NCBI GenBank assembly: GCA_903858685.1
Contig: CAIOJR010000242.1
Location: 1 to 46,959 of the forward strand
Length of the DNA: 46,959 bases
DNA from: an uncultured Caulobacterales bacterium
Lineage (GTDB): Bacteria; Pseudomonadota; Alphaproteobacteria; Caulobacterales; Caulobacteraceae
Reading direction: 5' to 3'
The notes under the pieces were generated by a model that was given only the letters and a program-made list of their open reading frames with translations, did no database searches and had not been told where the DNA came from. Position numbers and translations under genes: made by a program. Below are positions 34,553 to 42,949 of this stretch, piece by piece (position 1 is the stretch's first letter; each line of letters starts with the position of its first letter).

Positions 34553-35527
34553 ATGAAGACGCGCATCACAGAAATGTTCGGTGTCGAAACCCCGATCGTC
34601 ATGGGCGGCATGACCGGCGTGGGCTATGGCGAACTGGTTGCGGCCGTGGCCAATGCTGGCGCCCTGGGTTTCATCACCGCCCATATGTTTGCGTCCGGCG
34701 AGGACCTTCTGGCCGAAATCGAAAAGACCAAGCGCCTCACCAGCAAGCCCTTTGGCGTGAACCTGACGCTGCTGCCCTCGATCAATCCGATCCCCTATGA
34801 CGATTACCGCGAAGCGATCATCGCCTCAGGCGTCAAGATCGTGGAAACGGCGGGCCGCGCGCCGGTTGATCATCTGCCGCGCTTCAAGGAAAACGGGGTC
34901 AAGGTGATCCACAAATGCACATCGGTCCGTCATTCGGTCTCTGCGGTCAAGCACGGGGTCGATGTGATCAGCATTGACGGCTTTGAATGCGCCGGTCACC
35001 CGGGCGAGGACGATATTGGTCTGGTCGTGCTCCTGCCTGCGACGGTGGACGCGGTGGATGTGCCGGTGATCGCGTCTGGCGGCATGGCGGATGGCCGGGG
35101 TCTGGTGGCGGCGCTCGCCTTGGGCGCAGAGGGCGTCAATATGGGCACCCGCTTTTGCGCCACCGTCGAGGCGACGATCCACCAGAATGTGAAACAGCAG
35201 ATTGTCGACAATACGGAGCGTGACACCGTGCTGGTCGGGCGCTCGCTGCGCAACACCGCTCGCGTGGCCCGCAACGCCATCGCCGAGCAGGTGGCCGAGA
35301 TCCAGCGCGATCCCACCAAGAGCTTCGCCGATGTGCGCGAACTGATGGCCGGCGTGCGGGGACGGGAAAATGTGTTGCGCGACGGTGATCTGGATGGCGG
35401 CATCTGGACCACGGGCCAAAGCCAGGCCCTGATCCATGACATCCCCACCTGCGCTGAACTGGTGCGCAACGTGATGAGCCAGGCCGACGCCATCATGTCG
35501 CGCCGGTTCGCCGCGATTGCAGGCTGA
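34553..35527 (+). CDS. nitronate monooxygenase (2-nitropropane dioxygenase family)
   Basis: A 324-residue FMN-dependent TIM-barrel protein. AAGGACA lies upstream of the ATG at 34553. Family signatures: PIVMGGMTGVGYGELVAAVA at the start, FGVNLTLLPS, VKVIHKCTSVRHS, the conserved GFECAGHPGEDDIG loop, VPVIASGGMADGRGLVAALA (FMN phosphate) and GAEGVNMGTRF. Known members oxidise nitronates such as propionate-3-nitronate, often as detoxification; some relatives are enoyl-ACP reductases (FabK), but the HPGEDD loop favours nitronate monooxygenase. It converges on the acyl-CoA dehydrogenase gene, with a strong hairpin between the two. Confidence 0.88.
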   Translation: MKTRITEMFGVETPIVMGGMTGVGYGELVAAVANAGALGFITAHMFASGEDLLAEIEKTKRLTSKPFGVNLTLLPSINPIPYDDYREAIIASGVKIVETAGRAPVDHLPRFKENGVKVIHKCTSVRHSVSAVKHGVDVISIDGFECAGHPGEDDIGLVVLLPATVDAVDVPVIASGGMADGRGLVAALALGAEGVNMGTRFCATVEATIHQNVKQQIVDNTERDTVLVGRSLRNTARVARNAIAEQVAEIQRDPTKSFADVRELMAGVRGRENVLRDGDLDGGIWTTGQSQALIHDIPTCAELVRNVMSQADAIMSRRFAAIAG

Positions 35528-35535
35528 GACCTTTG

Positions 35536-35563
35536 CGCCCTGTGACGGAAGCGTCACAGGGCG
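35536..35563. terminator. strong hairpin between convergent genes, probable terminator
   Basis: A perfect 12-bp stem, CGCCCTGTGACG (35536-35547) with CGTCACAGGGCG (35552-35563), has a GAAG loop. It lies in the 65-base gap between two convergent stop codons (35527 plus, 35593 minus). Neither strand shows a T-run after it, so it is not a textbook intrinsic terminator, but position and stability suggest bidirectional termination or 3'-end protection. Confidence 0.6.
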
Positions 35564-35592
35564 TCACCTGGGCCGCCTGGCCTGGACCAAGC

Positions 35593-36756
35593 CTAAAGGC
35601 TGCGAGCAACGAGCATCCGCATGATCTCGTTAGAGCCGCCATAGATGCGGCTGATGCGGGCGTCGCGATACATGCGGCTGATCGCATACTCATCCATATA
35701 GCCATATCCGCCATGGAATTGCAGACAGGTGTCGACCACCTTGCCTTGCAGTTCGGTCACCAGAAGCTTGGCCATGGAGGCGGTCGTGGTGTCCAGCTTG
35801 CCATTGAACAACTGCTCTATGCAGTAGTTGACGAAGCACTTGGCCGCCGTCGCTTCGGTCTTCAGGTCCGCCAGCTTGAACTGGGTGTTCTGGAAGCTGA
35901 GGATGGGCTGACCAAACACCTTGCGTTCGCGGACATAGTCCAGCGTGACTTCAAGCGCGCGGTCTATGGCTTCAATGGCCTGAATGGCGATCACCAGCCG
36001 CTCGCGCGGCAGTTCGGTCATCAACTGGCGAAAGCCCTGCCCCTCGACCTCGCCCAGCAAATTGTCGGCGGGGACAAAGACATCATCGAAGAAAAGTTCA
36101 GACGTATCCGCCGCGTCCTGACCCATCTTCTTCAGCTTGCGGCCACGACGGAACCCTTCGGCCTTGTCGGTCTCCACCACCAGCAGCGACACGCCCTTGG
36201 CGCCCAGGCTCGGATCCGTCTTGGCGGCGACCACGATGAAATTGGCAAGCTGACCAGACGAGATAAAGGTCTTGGCGCCGTTGATCCGATAACCGTTGCC
36301 GTCCTTCAGCGCCGTCGTCCTGATATTTTGCAGGTCAGAGCCGACCGCCGGTTCGCTCATCGCGATGGCGGAGATCATTTCGCCGTTGCACAGGTGCGGC
36401 AGCCAGCGATGCTTCTGCTCCTCCGTGCCGTGAGCGACCACATAAGGAACCACAATGCCGTTGTGGAGCGAGGCGGCGAAGCCATCCACGCCCACGCGGG
36501 CCTGAGCGCGAAACAGCGCAATGTCGTGACGGAAATCCCCGCCGACCCCGCCATATTCGGCAGGGACCGACACGCCCAGCAGGCCCGCCTGACCGGCCTC
36601 GGTCCAGAATTCACGATCGACCTGGCCGTTCTCACGCCATTTTTCCTGACGGGCGGCGGGGGCGTGCTCAGCGAAGAAGCGGGCGACGCTGTCTCCGAAC
36701 ATGGTCAGCTCTTCGTCTTGCAAAATGGCGGGATCGGCGACGTTCAGGACACCCAT
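35593..36756 (-). CDS. acyl-CoA dehydrogenase, long-chain (LCAD/ACADL)-like
   Basis: A 387-residue flavoprotein. The ATG at 36756 has AGAGG seven bases upstream; an upstream start at 36813 adds an implausible leader. Typical segments: ISAIAMSEPAVGSDLQNIRT, YRINGAKTFISSGQLANFIV, and the C-terminal FHGGYGYMDEYAISRMYRDA, then YGGSNEIMRML. The position that carries catalytic Glu in medium-chain enzymes is Gly here (YGGSNE), while ELPRERL places Glu252 where long-chain and isovaleryl enzymes have theirs. So it most resembles LCAD-type enzymes, acting on longer or branched acyl-CoA. The thiolase gene lies 126 bases upstream in the same direction, forming a likely beta-oxidation unit. Confidence 0.9.
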   Translation of the reverse strand: MGVLNVADPAILQDEELTMFGDSVARFFAEHAPAARQEKWRENGQVDREFWTEAGQAGLLGVSVPAEYGGVGGDFRHDIALFRAQARVGVDGFAASLHNGIVVPYVVAHGTEEQKHRWLPHLCNGEMISAIAMSEPAVGSDLQNIRTTALKDGNGYRINGAKTFISSGQLANFIVVAAKTDPSLGAKGVSLLVVETDKAEGFRRGRKLKKMGQDAADTSELFFDDVFVPADNLLGEVEGQGFRQLMTELPRERLVIAIQAIEAIDRALEVTLDYVRERKVFGQPILSFQNTQFKLADLKTEATAAKCFVNYCIEQLFNGKLDTTTASMAKLLVTELQGKVVDTCLQFHGGYGYMDEYAISRMYRDARISRIYGGSNEIMRMLVARSL

Positions 36757-36882
36757 GGCAACCTCTGTCAAAGCGGCTTGTTTAAACCAATGAACCAGAA
36801 CAACCGGACGCAATGGAAGCCGCGATCATCAAGACCGGGCCGCCATTTCGTCCGGTTGCAAATCCGGATGGCCAGGACCTGG

Positions 36883-38118
36883 TCAGATCCGCTCAATGAT
36901 GATCGCCGGAGCCATGCCGCCAGCGGCGCACATGGTGACCAGACCGCGCTTCAGGTCGCGGCGCTCCAGCTCGTCCAGCAGGGTGCCGATCAGGATGGAG
37001 CCTGTGGCGCCGATCGGATGGCCCAGCGCGCAGGCGCCGCCGTTCACATTGACCTTGTTGCGGTCGAGCTTCAGGTCGCGGATGAACTTTTCAGCTACCA
37101 CCGCGAAGGCTTCGTTGATTTCCCACAGGTCGATATCGTCCACCGTCAGACCCGCGCGCTCCAGCGCCTTTTTGGCCGCAGGGACCGGGGCGTTGAGCAT
37201 CAGGGTGGGGCAGTCGCCGATATTGATGGCGGCGACGATCTTCGCGCGCGGGGTCCAGCCTTCCTTCCTGGCGTATTCCGGCGAGCAGAGCAGCAGCGCC
37301 GCAGACCCGTCGACCACGCCCGACGAATTGCCCGCATGGTGGATGTGCTCGATCTTCACATCGGGATAGGCCTGGTTGATCAGCTTGCGGAAGGTCGTGC
37401 CGTCTTCGTCCAGAGGCATGTCGGCGATCTGGGTGAAGGACGGCTTGAGCGAGGCCAGACCTTCGGCCGTGGTCTGCGGACGCGGGAACTCTTCATGGTC
37501 GAGCAGCAGCGTGCCGTCGCGGTCATAGACCGGCACCAGCGACTTGGAGAACCGGCCCTCGGCGATGGCCACGGCGGCGCGCTTCTGGCTTTCCAGAGCC
37601 AGCGCATCCACATCCTCGCGCGTGATGCCTTCCATGGTCGCAATCGCGTCGGCGCAGACGCCCTGATGCGACTGGGGATGGATGGAGCGCAGGTGCAGAT
37701 TGCCCTTGTCCATGCCCATGGGGCCGACCGGCGGCAGCTGGGCGGTATAGCTCATCATCTCGCAGCCGCCCGCAATCACCATGTCCTGCAGGCCGCTCAT
37801 GATGGTCGCCGCCGCCAGATTGACCGTGGTGATGCCAGAGCCGCAGAAGCGGTCCAGCGTCATGCCGCTGGCCTTGATGTCGTAACCGGCGTCGAGCGCG
37901 GCCATACGGCCCATATCGGCGCCTTGCATGCCCACCTGGGTCGAGGTGCCCCAGATCACGTCGTCAACTTCTGCGGTCTTGATATTGTTGCGCTCGGCGA
38001 GCGCCTTCAAAACGGTCGAGGCCAGATGCTGCGGATGCATGTGCGCCAGCGCGCCCTTGCCAACCTTGCCCACGCCACGCGGCGTGCGGACAGCGTCAAT
38101 GATCCAGGCTTCAGTCAT
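36883..38118 (-). CDS. thiolase (acetyl-CoA acetyltransferase family)
   Basis: A 411-residue thiolase. The nucleophile is Cys92 in MTLDRFCGSG, the active-site base His is in GGACALGHPIGATGS, the second Cys is in TMCAAGGMAPA, and the NEAFA motif is in IDLWEINEAFAVVAEKF. Thiolases either cleave 3-ketoacyl-CoA (degradation) or condense acetyl-CoA; the length and the neighbouring LCAD-like dehydrogenase favour the degradative role, but this is inferred. It lies in a minus-strand run: TetR, alpha/beta hydrolase, phosphatase, thiolase, acyl-CoA dehydrogenase. The hydratase and hydroxyacyl-CoA dehydrogenase steps are not in this window. Confidence 0.92.
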   Translation of the reverse strand: MTEAWIIDAVRTPRGVGKVGKGALAHMHPQHLASTVLKALAERNNIKTAEVDDVIWGTSTQVGMQGADMGRMAALDAGYDIKASGMTLDRFCGSGITTVNLAAATIMSGLQDMVIAGGCEMMSYTAQLPPVGPMGMDKGNLHLRSIHPQSHQGVCADAIATMEGITREDVDALALESQKRAAVAIAEGRFSKSLVPVYDRDGTLLLDHEEFPRPQTTAEGLASLKPSFTQIADMPLDEDGTTFRKLINQAYPDVKIEHIHHAGNSSGVVDGSAALLLCSPEYARKEGWTPRAKIVAAINIGDCPTLMLNAPVPAAKKALERAGLTVDDIDLWEINEAFAVVAEKFIRDLKLDRNKVNVNGGACALGHPIGATGSILIGTLLDELERRDLKRGLVTMCAAGGMAPAIIIERI

Positions 38119-38261
38119 GGGGTCGTTTCCTCTTATGGGGTCGCGTCAGGACGAACTCTCTTCGCTTATCGGGCCGGTGATCCTGCGTAAGTCCAAGGTT
38201 TTTTTGGGCCCAACCGACAAAAACGCATCTTTTTCCGGCGCTCAGGGCCTGAAGGCTGCGG

Positions 38262-39065
38262 TCAGGCTCTGCGAACGAGCCTTTGACGGATCCGCTGCGT
38301 CTTGGCGGCGTCCACGCCAAGATGCTGCTCCAGATAGAGATCCAGTGATCCATATCTGGCCTGGACACTGTCCATGGCGGCCTGAAGATAGGGGCCGGCC
38401 ACCATCATGACACGACGCAGGGCCTCCAGAGGCGGCGCCACGCCGTGCTCCTTTTCAAAACTGGCCAGCACCTCAGGCATGCGCTCATCCACGCGGGTTT
38501 CCTGATTGGTGCGCAGATAATCGCTCATCATGGCGTCGGGCGAGACCTCCAGCAGATGATGGGTCAGGGCGATCAGAAAGCCGGTGCGGTCCTTGCCCGC
38601 GTGACAGTGAACCAGCACGGCCTGACCCTCGTCCTGATCGCAGAGGGCGTCGAAATAGGCGCGGTAGACCTCTGACAGGGCCGGATCGTGCGGATATTGC
38701 CGATAGCCGCTGATCATGCGCGCATCGACCGCAGCTTCAGACACGTCCGGCGCCAGCAACACCGCCAGATGCGGCGGCTCCGGGCTGTTATAGGGGTGGT
38801 TGTGCGACAGGGTGGTCCAGCTCCGGGCCAGCGCATCAGGCGTGGGCAGTTTGGCGCGCTCCTCCGGGCGACGCAGATCGGCCACATGAGAGACGCCGAG
38901 GGCGCCAAGCGTCTCGATGTCCTGAGGCAGGGCCTGAGCCATATGGCCGGACCGGAACAGAAGACCGGTGCGCACCACCCCGCCGGATCTGGTGGCGTAT
39001 CCGCCAAAATCGCGAAAATTGGCGACGCCGCCCAGGGGCTGTGGCGAGGCTTGGGTCTGGCGCAT
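38262..39065 (-). CDS. tyrosine/lipid-type protein phosphatase (PtpB/LipA-like DSP)
   Basis: A 267-residue protein. The P-loop is HCHAGKDRTG (153-162) with nucleophile Cys154 and Arg160; the Lys-Asp after the Gly is typical of PtpB/LipA-type phosphatases with activity on phosphotyrosine and phosphoinositides. The N-terminal segment GGVANFRDFGGYATRSGGVV and FRSGHM, plus VADLRRPEER, are the other family blocks. The ATG at 39065 is chosen; one 11 codons upstream (39098) would overlap the hydrolase end. No leader, so cytoplasmic unless exported otherwise. It follows the alpha/beta hydrolase gene by 40 bases, which suggests one transcript. Target unknown. Confidence 0.88.
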   Translation of the reverse strand: MRQTQASPQPLGGVANFRDFGGYATRSGGVVRTGLLFRSGHMAQALPQDIETLGALGVSHVADLRRPEERAKLPTPDALARSWTTLSHNHPYNSPEPPHLAVLLAPDVSEAAVDARMISGYRQYPHDPALSEVYRAYFDALCDQDEGQAVLVHCHAGKDRTGFLIALTHHLLEVSPDAMMSDYLRTNQETRVDERMPEVLASFEKEHGVAPPLEALRRVMMVAGPYLQAAMDSVQARYGSLDLYLEQHLGVDAAKTQRIRQRLVRRA

Positions 39066-39105
39066 CAGGCGGCTCCGCGGGGGGCGACAACGGCGCAATT
39101 GGCCA

Positions 39106-40005
39106 TCAAAGAAAGTCGCGAACAGTTTTCATGAACTGGTCCAGCTGATCATGATGCAACCAGTGACCTGCATGCTCGAACATCACCACCTGAGCATTCT
39201 GGAAATGGTCGACTTCGCCGGTCACGCGCGGATCGCGCGCCCAGCTGTCGCGCCCGACGCACAACAGGGTGGGACAGGTAATCCGGCTCCACAAGGCGTG
39301 CAGATTATCCGGCGTCAGATCGACCGGCGGCGGCGTTCGGACATAGTTGTCGAACTTCCAGCTGAAACTGCCATCCTCGTTGCGACTGACGCCGTGAACC
39401 GTCAGATGCCTCGCCTGCTCGGCGCTAAGATGGGCGTTTTCCGCTCTCATCCGCTCCAGCGCCGCCTGAATGGAGGGGTAGCGCTTGGGCGGACGTCCGC
39501 TCAGGCCGCGACGATCATTGATCCAGTCGCGCCAGTCCTGGGCCAGGGTGTCGGCCGGGATCGGACCCGCGGGTCTGGGCGCCCAGCCCAGCCCTTCGAT
39601 CGCCACCAGTCGGCGGACCTTTTCAGGGTAGAGACCGCAATAGCGCAACGCAATCGCACCGCCCAGCGAATGGGCGATGATGCTGACCTCGTCGGAGTCG
39701 AGCTGATGGATCAGCTGCGCCAGGTCGTGGATCATGTAGGGCGTCATATAGGCCCCGTCCGGCGACCAGGCGCTGTCGCCGTGCCCGCGCAGGTCCGGCG
39801 CAATGACGTGCCAGTCCCGACGCAACGCCTTGGCCACCCAGTCCCAGCTGCGCGCATGGTCGCGGCCGCCATGTTGCAGGATCAGGGTCGGCGCATCCGG
39901 ATTGCCCCAGTCCAGATAGTTCAGCCGCAGCCTTTGCGACACGAAGCTGTGCGAGGTCGGGCCAGGATAGTCATCGTCAGACACCAAGTTCGTTACATCC
40001 CCCAT
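39106..40005 (-). CDS. alpha/beta hydrolase
   Basis: A 299-residue alpha/beta-fold hydrolase. The ATG at 40005 is preferred to one at 40098, which would add a poor N-terminus. Oxyanion region LILQHGGRDHARSWDWVAKA, DLRGHGDS, nucleophile elbow IIAHSLGG (Ser113), likely acid in VGRDSWARDP and catalytic His in FEHAGHWLHHD. The pattern fits esterase or epoxide-hydrolase-like enzymes; the Ser nucleophile excludes epoxide hydrolase and haloalkane dehalogenase, which use Asp. Substrate unknown. It lies between a TetR gene (123 bases upstream) and the phosphatase gene, in the same direction. Confidence 0.88.
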   Translation of the reverse strand: MGDVTNLVSDDDYPGPTSHSFVSQRLRLNYLDWGNPDAPTLILQHGGRDHARSWDWVAKALRRDWHVIAPDLRGHGDSAWSPDGAYMTPYMIHDLAQLIHQLDSDEVSIIAHSLGGAIALRYCGLYPEKVRRLVAIEGLGWAPRPAGPIPADTLAQDWRDWINDRRGLSGRPPKRYPSIQAALERMRAENAHLSAEQARHLTVHGVSRNEDGSFSWKFDNYVRTPPPVDLTPDNLHALWSRITCPTLLCVGRDSWARDPRVTGEVDHFQNAQVVMFEHAGHWLHHDQLDQFMKTVRDFL

Positions 40006-40128
40006 CAGGCCTTGGCAGGCTGCACCCTGTTCCCCAGACCGCAGCGCAACCTGAAACCATGATGATTGTCGCCCGGTTCCAGCCGGAAAAGCAATCACGC
40101 GGATGCGTCCATGGGCGATCCTTGTGGA

Positions 40129-40659
40129 TCAGACGGCGTGAATGTCCGGAGTTGACGCTTCGTCGCCGATAAACAACAGGGCGACGATGGGTTGCTCGAT
40201 CGCTTCGGGCGCCACGGCGTGCCGGTCCCCGCTGAGCCTCTCGATCTCCGGCGCCAGGCTGAAGGCTGTGCCGGCGATGCCGATGAAGCTGTCATAGAGC
40301 AAGGTTGGATCGCCCTGGCGCACGCATCCGCTGTCCTGACCTTCCCGGATCACCGCCTTCAGCCCCTCTCGCACCGTTCCACTCCGCGCCCGCCGGGACG
40401 CGGCCGCAACACGTTCGGCCAGCCCGTTGAACAACTGGTCGATCACCTCCCGCCACAGGGCGTCCTTGGAGCCGAAAGGGTAGCGGAGCAGGCTCTGCGC
40501 CACGCCGGCCTCCGACGCGATCTGCCAGGTGGCCGCGCCTTCAAAGCCGGCCGTGGCGAAGCTGCGGCGGGCGGCGGCGATGAGCCGGTCGCGCGCCTCG
40601 CTCACCCGTGCGGCGGCGACATCACTGGGTCCCGCTGACGTCATCATCCTCGAACTCAC
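40129..40659 (-). CDS. TetR-family transcriptional regulator
   Basis: A 176-residue regulator (172 from the ATG at 40647). The annotated start is GTG at 40659; the tandem ATGs at 40647 and 40644, just after CGAGG, are equally possible. The N-terminal helix-turn-helix is clear: ARDRLIAAARRSFATAGFEG, then ATWQIASEAGVAQSLLRYPF, then GSKDALWREV. The ligand domain is short, with no recognised pocket. It probably controls itself and the downstream hydrolase-phosphatase-thiolase-dehydrogenase run and/or the divergent (now broken) flavoprotein gene, through the inverted repeat in the 44-base divergent gap. Confidence 0.88.
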   Translation of the reverse strand: MSSRMMTSAGPSDVAAARVSEARDRLIAAARRSFATAGFEGAATWQIASEAGVAQSLLRYPFGSKDALWREVIDQLFNGLAERVAAASRRARSGTVREGLKAVIREGQDSGCVRQGDPTLLYDSFIGIAGTAFSLAPEIERLSGDRHAVAPEAIEQPIVALLFIGDEASTPDIHAV

Positions 40660-40678
40660 CCATCTGACGGCGCCATCT

Positions 40679-40692
40679 TGATCAAAAGATCA
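40679..40692. promoter_or_regulatory. candidate TetR operator in the divergent gap
   Basis: TGATC-AAAA-GATCA is a perfect 5-bp inverted repeat (40679-40692) in the 44-base gap between the TetR start and the divergent pseudogene start. TetR proteins usually bind such palindromes next to their own gene. The sequence is short, so the call is tentative. Confidence 0.4.
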
Positions 40693-40703
40693 GGTAGCGT
40701 GCC

Positions 40704-41365
40704 GTGAAACGGGCTATCAATGTGGGCGGCGGTTATGCCGGGACCACCCTGGCCAGAGCGCTAGACCCGGTGTTTGACCTGGTGCTGATCGAGGCTCGAG
40801 AAGCCTTCGTGCACAATATGGCCGCGATCCGCGCCCTGGCGACCCCCGCCCTTCTGGATCAGATCATCCTGCCCTATGACCGCCTCCTGAACCGGGGCAA
40901 GAGCGTTCGGGGCCAAGTGAGCGACGTGTCGGACCAGGGCGTGACCCTGGCCTCCGGCGACAGGCTCAGCGCTGATCTTGTGGTGCTGGCGACGGGGCGG
41001 GGCACAAGGCTGGCGAAGGGCTGCGCGACCTGGGCGTCCGGATCCGGGCCGGCGAGACCGCACGCCTGTACATGACAAGCGGTCATCATCAAGGCCCGGT
41101 GATCCTCGAATCGGGCGAGACCCTTCAGGCCGATCTGGTCATTCCGGCTCTGGGCGCGACGCCTCATACAAGCCTTCTGAACGGCATGGCGGAAGCCTGC
41201 TTTGACCGGATCGGTCGGGTCGTGGTCGATGGCTGGATGCGTCCGGCGGGTCTGAACAGCGTGTTCACCCCGGGCCCCAGCCTTGGCGTCGCCACGGCCA
41301 TTTCGGCCCTGTATTCCAACGCGATTTCCGGCGCGGTGCAGGCCTTCGCGCTCGCCCATATCTGA
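40704..41365 (+). pseudogene. broken NAD(P)H dehydrogenase-like flavoprotein (NDH-2/AIF type)
   Basis: The start (GTG at 40704) reads NVGGGYAGTTLARALDPVFD, a FAD dinucleotide loop, then VHNMAAIRALATPALLDQII and ADLVVLATG, as in FSP1/AIF-like FAD oxidoreductases. Right after ATG the sequence jumps to what in intact relatives lies after the second (NADH) Rossmann domain: RLAKG, then, in another frame, LRDLGVRIRAGETARLY, then GPVILESGETLQADLVIPAL and IGRVVVDGWMRPAG. So roughly 100 residues are missing, and one base is lost near 41017-41021. The C-terminus after VFTPGPSLG also diverges from the family. It has two overlapping open frames (40704-41075 and 41072-41365) and cannot make a working enzyme. 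Confidence 0.8.
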
Positions 41366-41370
41366 AAGGA

Positions 41371-41610
41371 GCGTCCCAGACCTCCGCGTCCGCCAAGCCC
41401 AATGCGCTGCACCACCTCGCCCTGTCCACGAGCGACATCAAGAGCCAGATCGCCTGCCGGTTCAATCCGGATCTCAAGGCCAAATACCAGCAGCTCCGCA
41501 AAGCCGGTAAACCACCCAAGATCGCCATAACCGCCGTCATGCGAAAACTCATCATTCTCGCAAATACCCTCACCGCTCAGGACCGAACCTGGACGCCGAA
41601 GGTGGCTTGA
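41371..41610 (+). mobile_element. 3' remnant of an IS110-family transposase gene
   Basis: An open stretch with no start codon ends at TGA (41608-41610). Its translation, especially RFNPDLKAKYQQLRKAGKPP followed by KIAITAVMRKLIILANTL, matches the conserved C-terminal end of IS110/IS116/IS902 transposases. The N-terminal DEDD catalytic domain and the rest of the element are gone, and IS110 elements lack long terminal inverted repeats, so no ends can be drawn. It abuts the broken flavoprotein gene and precedes the leucine-degradation operon. Confidence 0.75.
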
Positions 41611-41794
41611 CCATCACGGATACTCTGGCCAGGTCGCGAATGGCGCGCCCTGTGTGGCGAGAACCTCACAGAACCGGCGCCGGTCGCTCCAAGATGCAGA
41701 CTCCGTGTCATCGGATAAAGCTTCAATTTTTCGAACGCGATTTTAGCGTATACCGTCATGGTCGAAGACCAATTTTCCAGGGTGAGGACGCCAG

Positions 41795-42949
41795 ATGTCA
41801 GCAATTGCCGGACCGGGACTGGACTTCGCTCTGGGCGAAACCGCCGACGCCATACGCGACGCCACAAGGCGGTTCAGCCAGGACCGTATCAGTCCGATCG
41901 CCGCCGACATTGACCGCGACAACGCCTTCCCGCGCCATCTCTGGCCGGAAATGGGCGATCTGGGCTTGCACGGAATAACGGTGGAGGAAGAATTCGGCGG
42001 GCTTGGCCTTGGCTATCTGGAGCATGTGGTGGCGATGGAAGAGGTCAGCCGCGCCTCCGCCTCCATCGGCCTGTCCTATGGCGCCCATTCAAATCTGTGC
42101 GTGAACCAGATCCGGCGCTGGGGCACGCCGGACCAGAAGCGGCGTTATCTGCCCCGGCTGATATCCGGCGAACATGTCGGCTCCCTCGCCATGAGCGAGG
42201 CGGGGTCCGGCTCCGACGTGATGAGCATGCGTCTGAAGGCTGAAAAGGTCGGTGATCGCTATGTTCTGAACGGAACCAAGTTCTGGATCACCAATGCGCC
42301 CCACGCCGATACGCTGGTCGTCTATGCGCGCACGGGCGAGAAATCCGTCTCCACCTTCCTGATCGAACGGGGTTTCAAGGGCTTCACCGTCTCGCCCAAG
42401 CTCGACAAGATGGGCATGCGCGGCTCGGACACTGCTGAGCTGGTGTTTGAGGATTGCGAAGTCCCGGACGAAAACGTGATGGGCCCGCTGGGCGGCGGCG
42501 CGGGCGTTTTGATGAGCGGCCTCGACTATGAACGAACCGTTCTGGCGGGCGGGCCTCTGGGAATTATGCAGGCCGCGCTGGACATTGTTCTTCCCTATGT
42601 GCGCGATCGCAAACAGTTCGGACGGGCGATCGGCTCCTTCCAACTGATGCAGGGCAAGATCGCCGACATGTATGTCGCGCTCAACGCCGCCCGCGCCTAT
42701 GTCTACGCCGTCGCACGCGCCTGCGATGCTGGCCGCACCACAAGATTTGACGCCGCCGGCGCCATATTGATGGCGAGTGAAAGCGCCGTGAAAGTGTCGC
42801 TCGAAGCTATTCAGGCCCTGGGGGGCGCAGGCTATACGCGCGAATGGCCGGTGGAACGCCTTCTGCGCGACGCCAAACTCTATGACATCGGCGCAGGGAC
42901 CAACGAGATTCGGCGCTTTCTCATCGGGCGGGAGCTTCTGGGCGAATGA
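41795..42949 (+). CDS. ivd: isovaleryl-CoA dehydrogenase
   Basis: A 384-residue acyl-CoA dehydrogenase. GAGGACG precedes the ATG at 41795. Signatures: [57 protein letters not shown], and the C-terminus [19 protein letters not shown]. Glu246 in [16 protein letters not shown] occupies the catalytic-base position of isovaleryl-CoA dehydrogenase, while the medium-chain position is Gly (GAGTNE); that pair is diagnostic. It converts isovaleryl-CoA to 3-methylcrotonyl-CoA in leucine degradation and passes electrons to ETF. The mccB start overlaps its stop (ATGA at 42946-42949). The family name liuA is also used. An IS remnant lies just upstream. Confidence 0.95.
   Translation: MSAIAGPGLDFALGETADAIRDATRRFSQDRISPIAADIDRDNAFPRHLWPEMGDLGLHGITVEEEFGGLGLGYLEHVVAMEEVSRASASIGLSYGAHSNLCVNQIRRWGTPDQKRRYLPRLISGEHVGSLAMSEAGSGSDVMSMRLKAEKVGDRYVLNGTKFWITNAPHADTLVVYARTGEKSVSTFLIERGFKGFTVSPKLDKMGMRGSDTAELVFEDCEVPDENVMGPLGGGAGVLMSGLDYERTVLAGGPLGIMQAALDIVLPYVRDRKQFGRAIGSFQLMQGKIADMYVALNAARAYVYAVARACDAGRTTRFDAAGAILMASESAVKVSLEAIQALGGAGYTREWPVERLLRDAKLYDIGAGTNEIRRFLIGRELLGE

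Noticed and set aside
35533-38190. 885-residue open frame antisense to the acyl-CoA dehydrogenase and thiolase genes
   Set aside because: It spans two well-identified genes and an intergenic gap in antisense, which a real gene would not do.
41072-41365. Second half of the broken flavoprotein read as an independent gene
   Set aside because: Its in-frame upstream sequence (LRDLGVRIRAGET) continues the same family, so it is the 3' part of one damaged gene.
41710-41794. LiuR (MerR-type) operator before ivd
   Set aside because: The gap is AT-richer and has GCGTATAC-like sequence, but no convincing dyad of the expected form and no liuR gene nearby.
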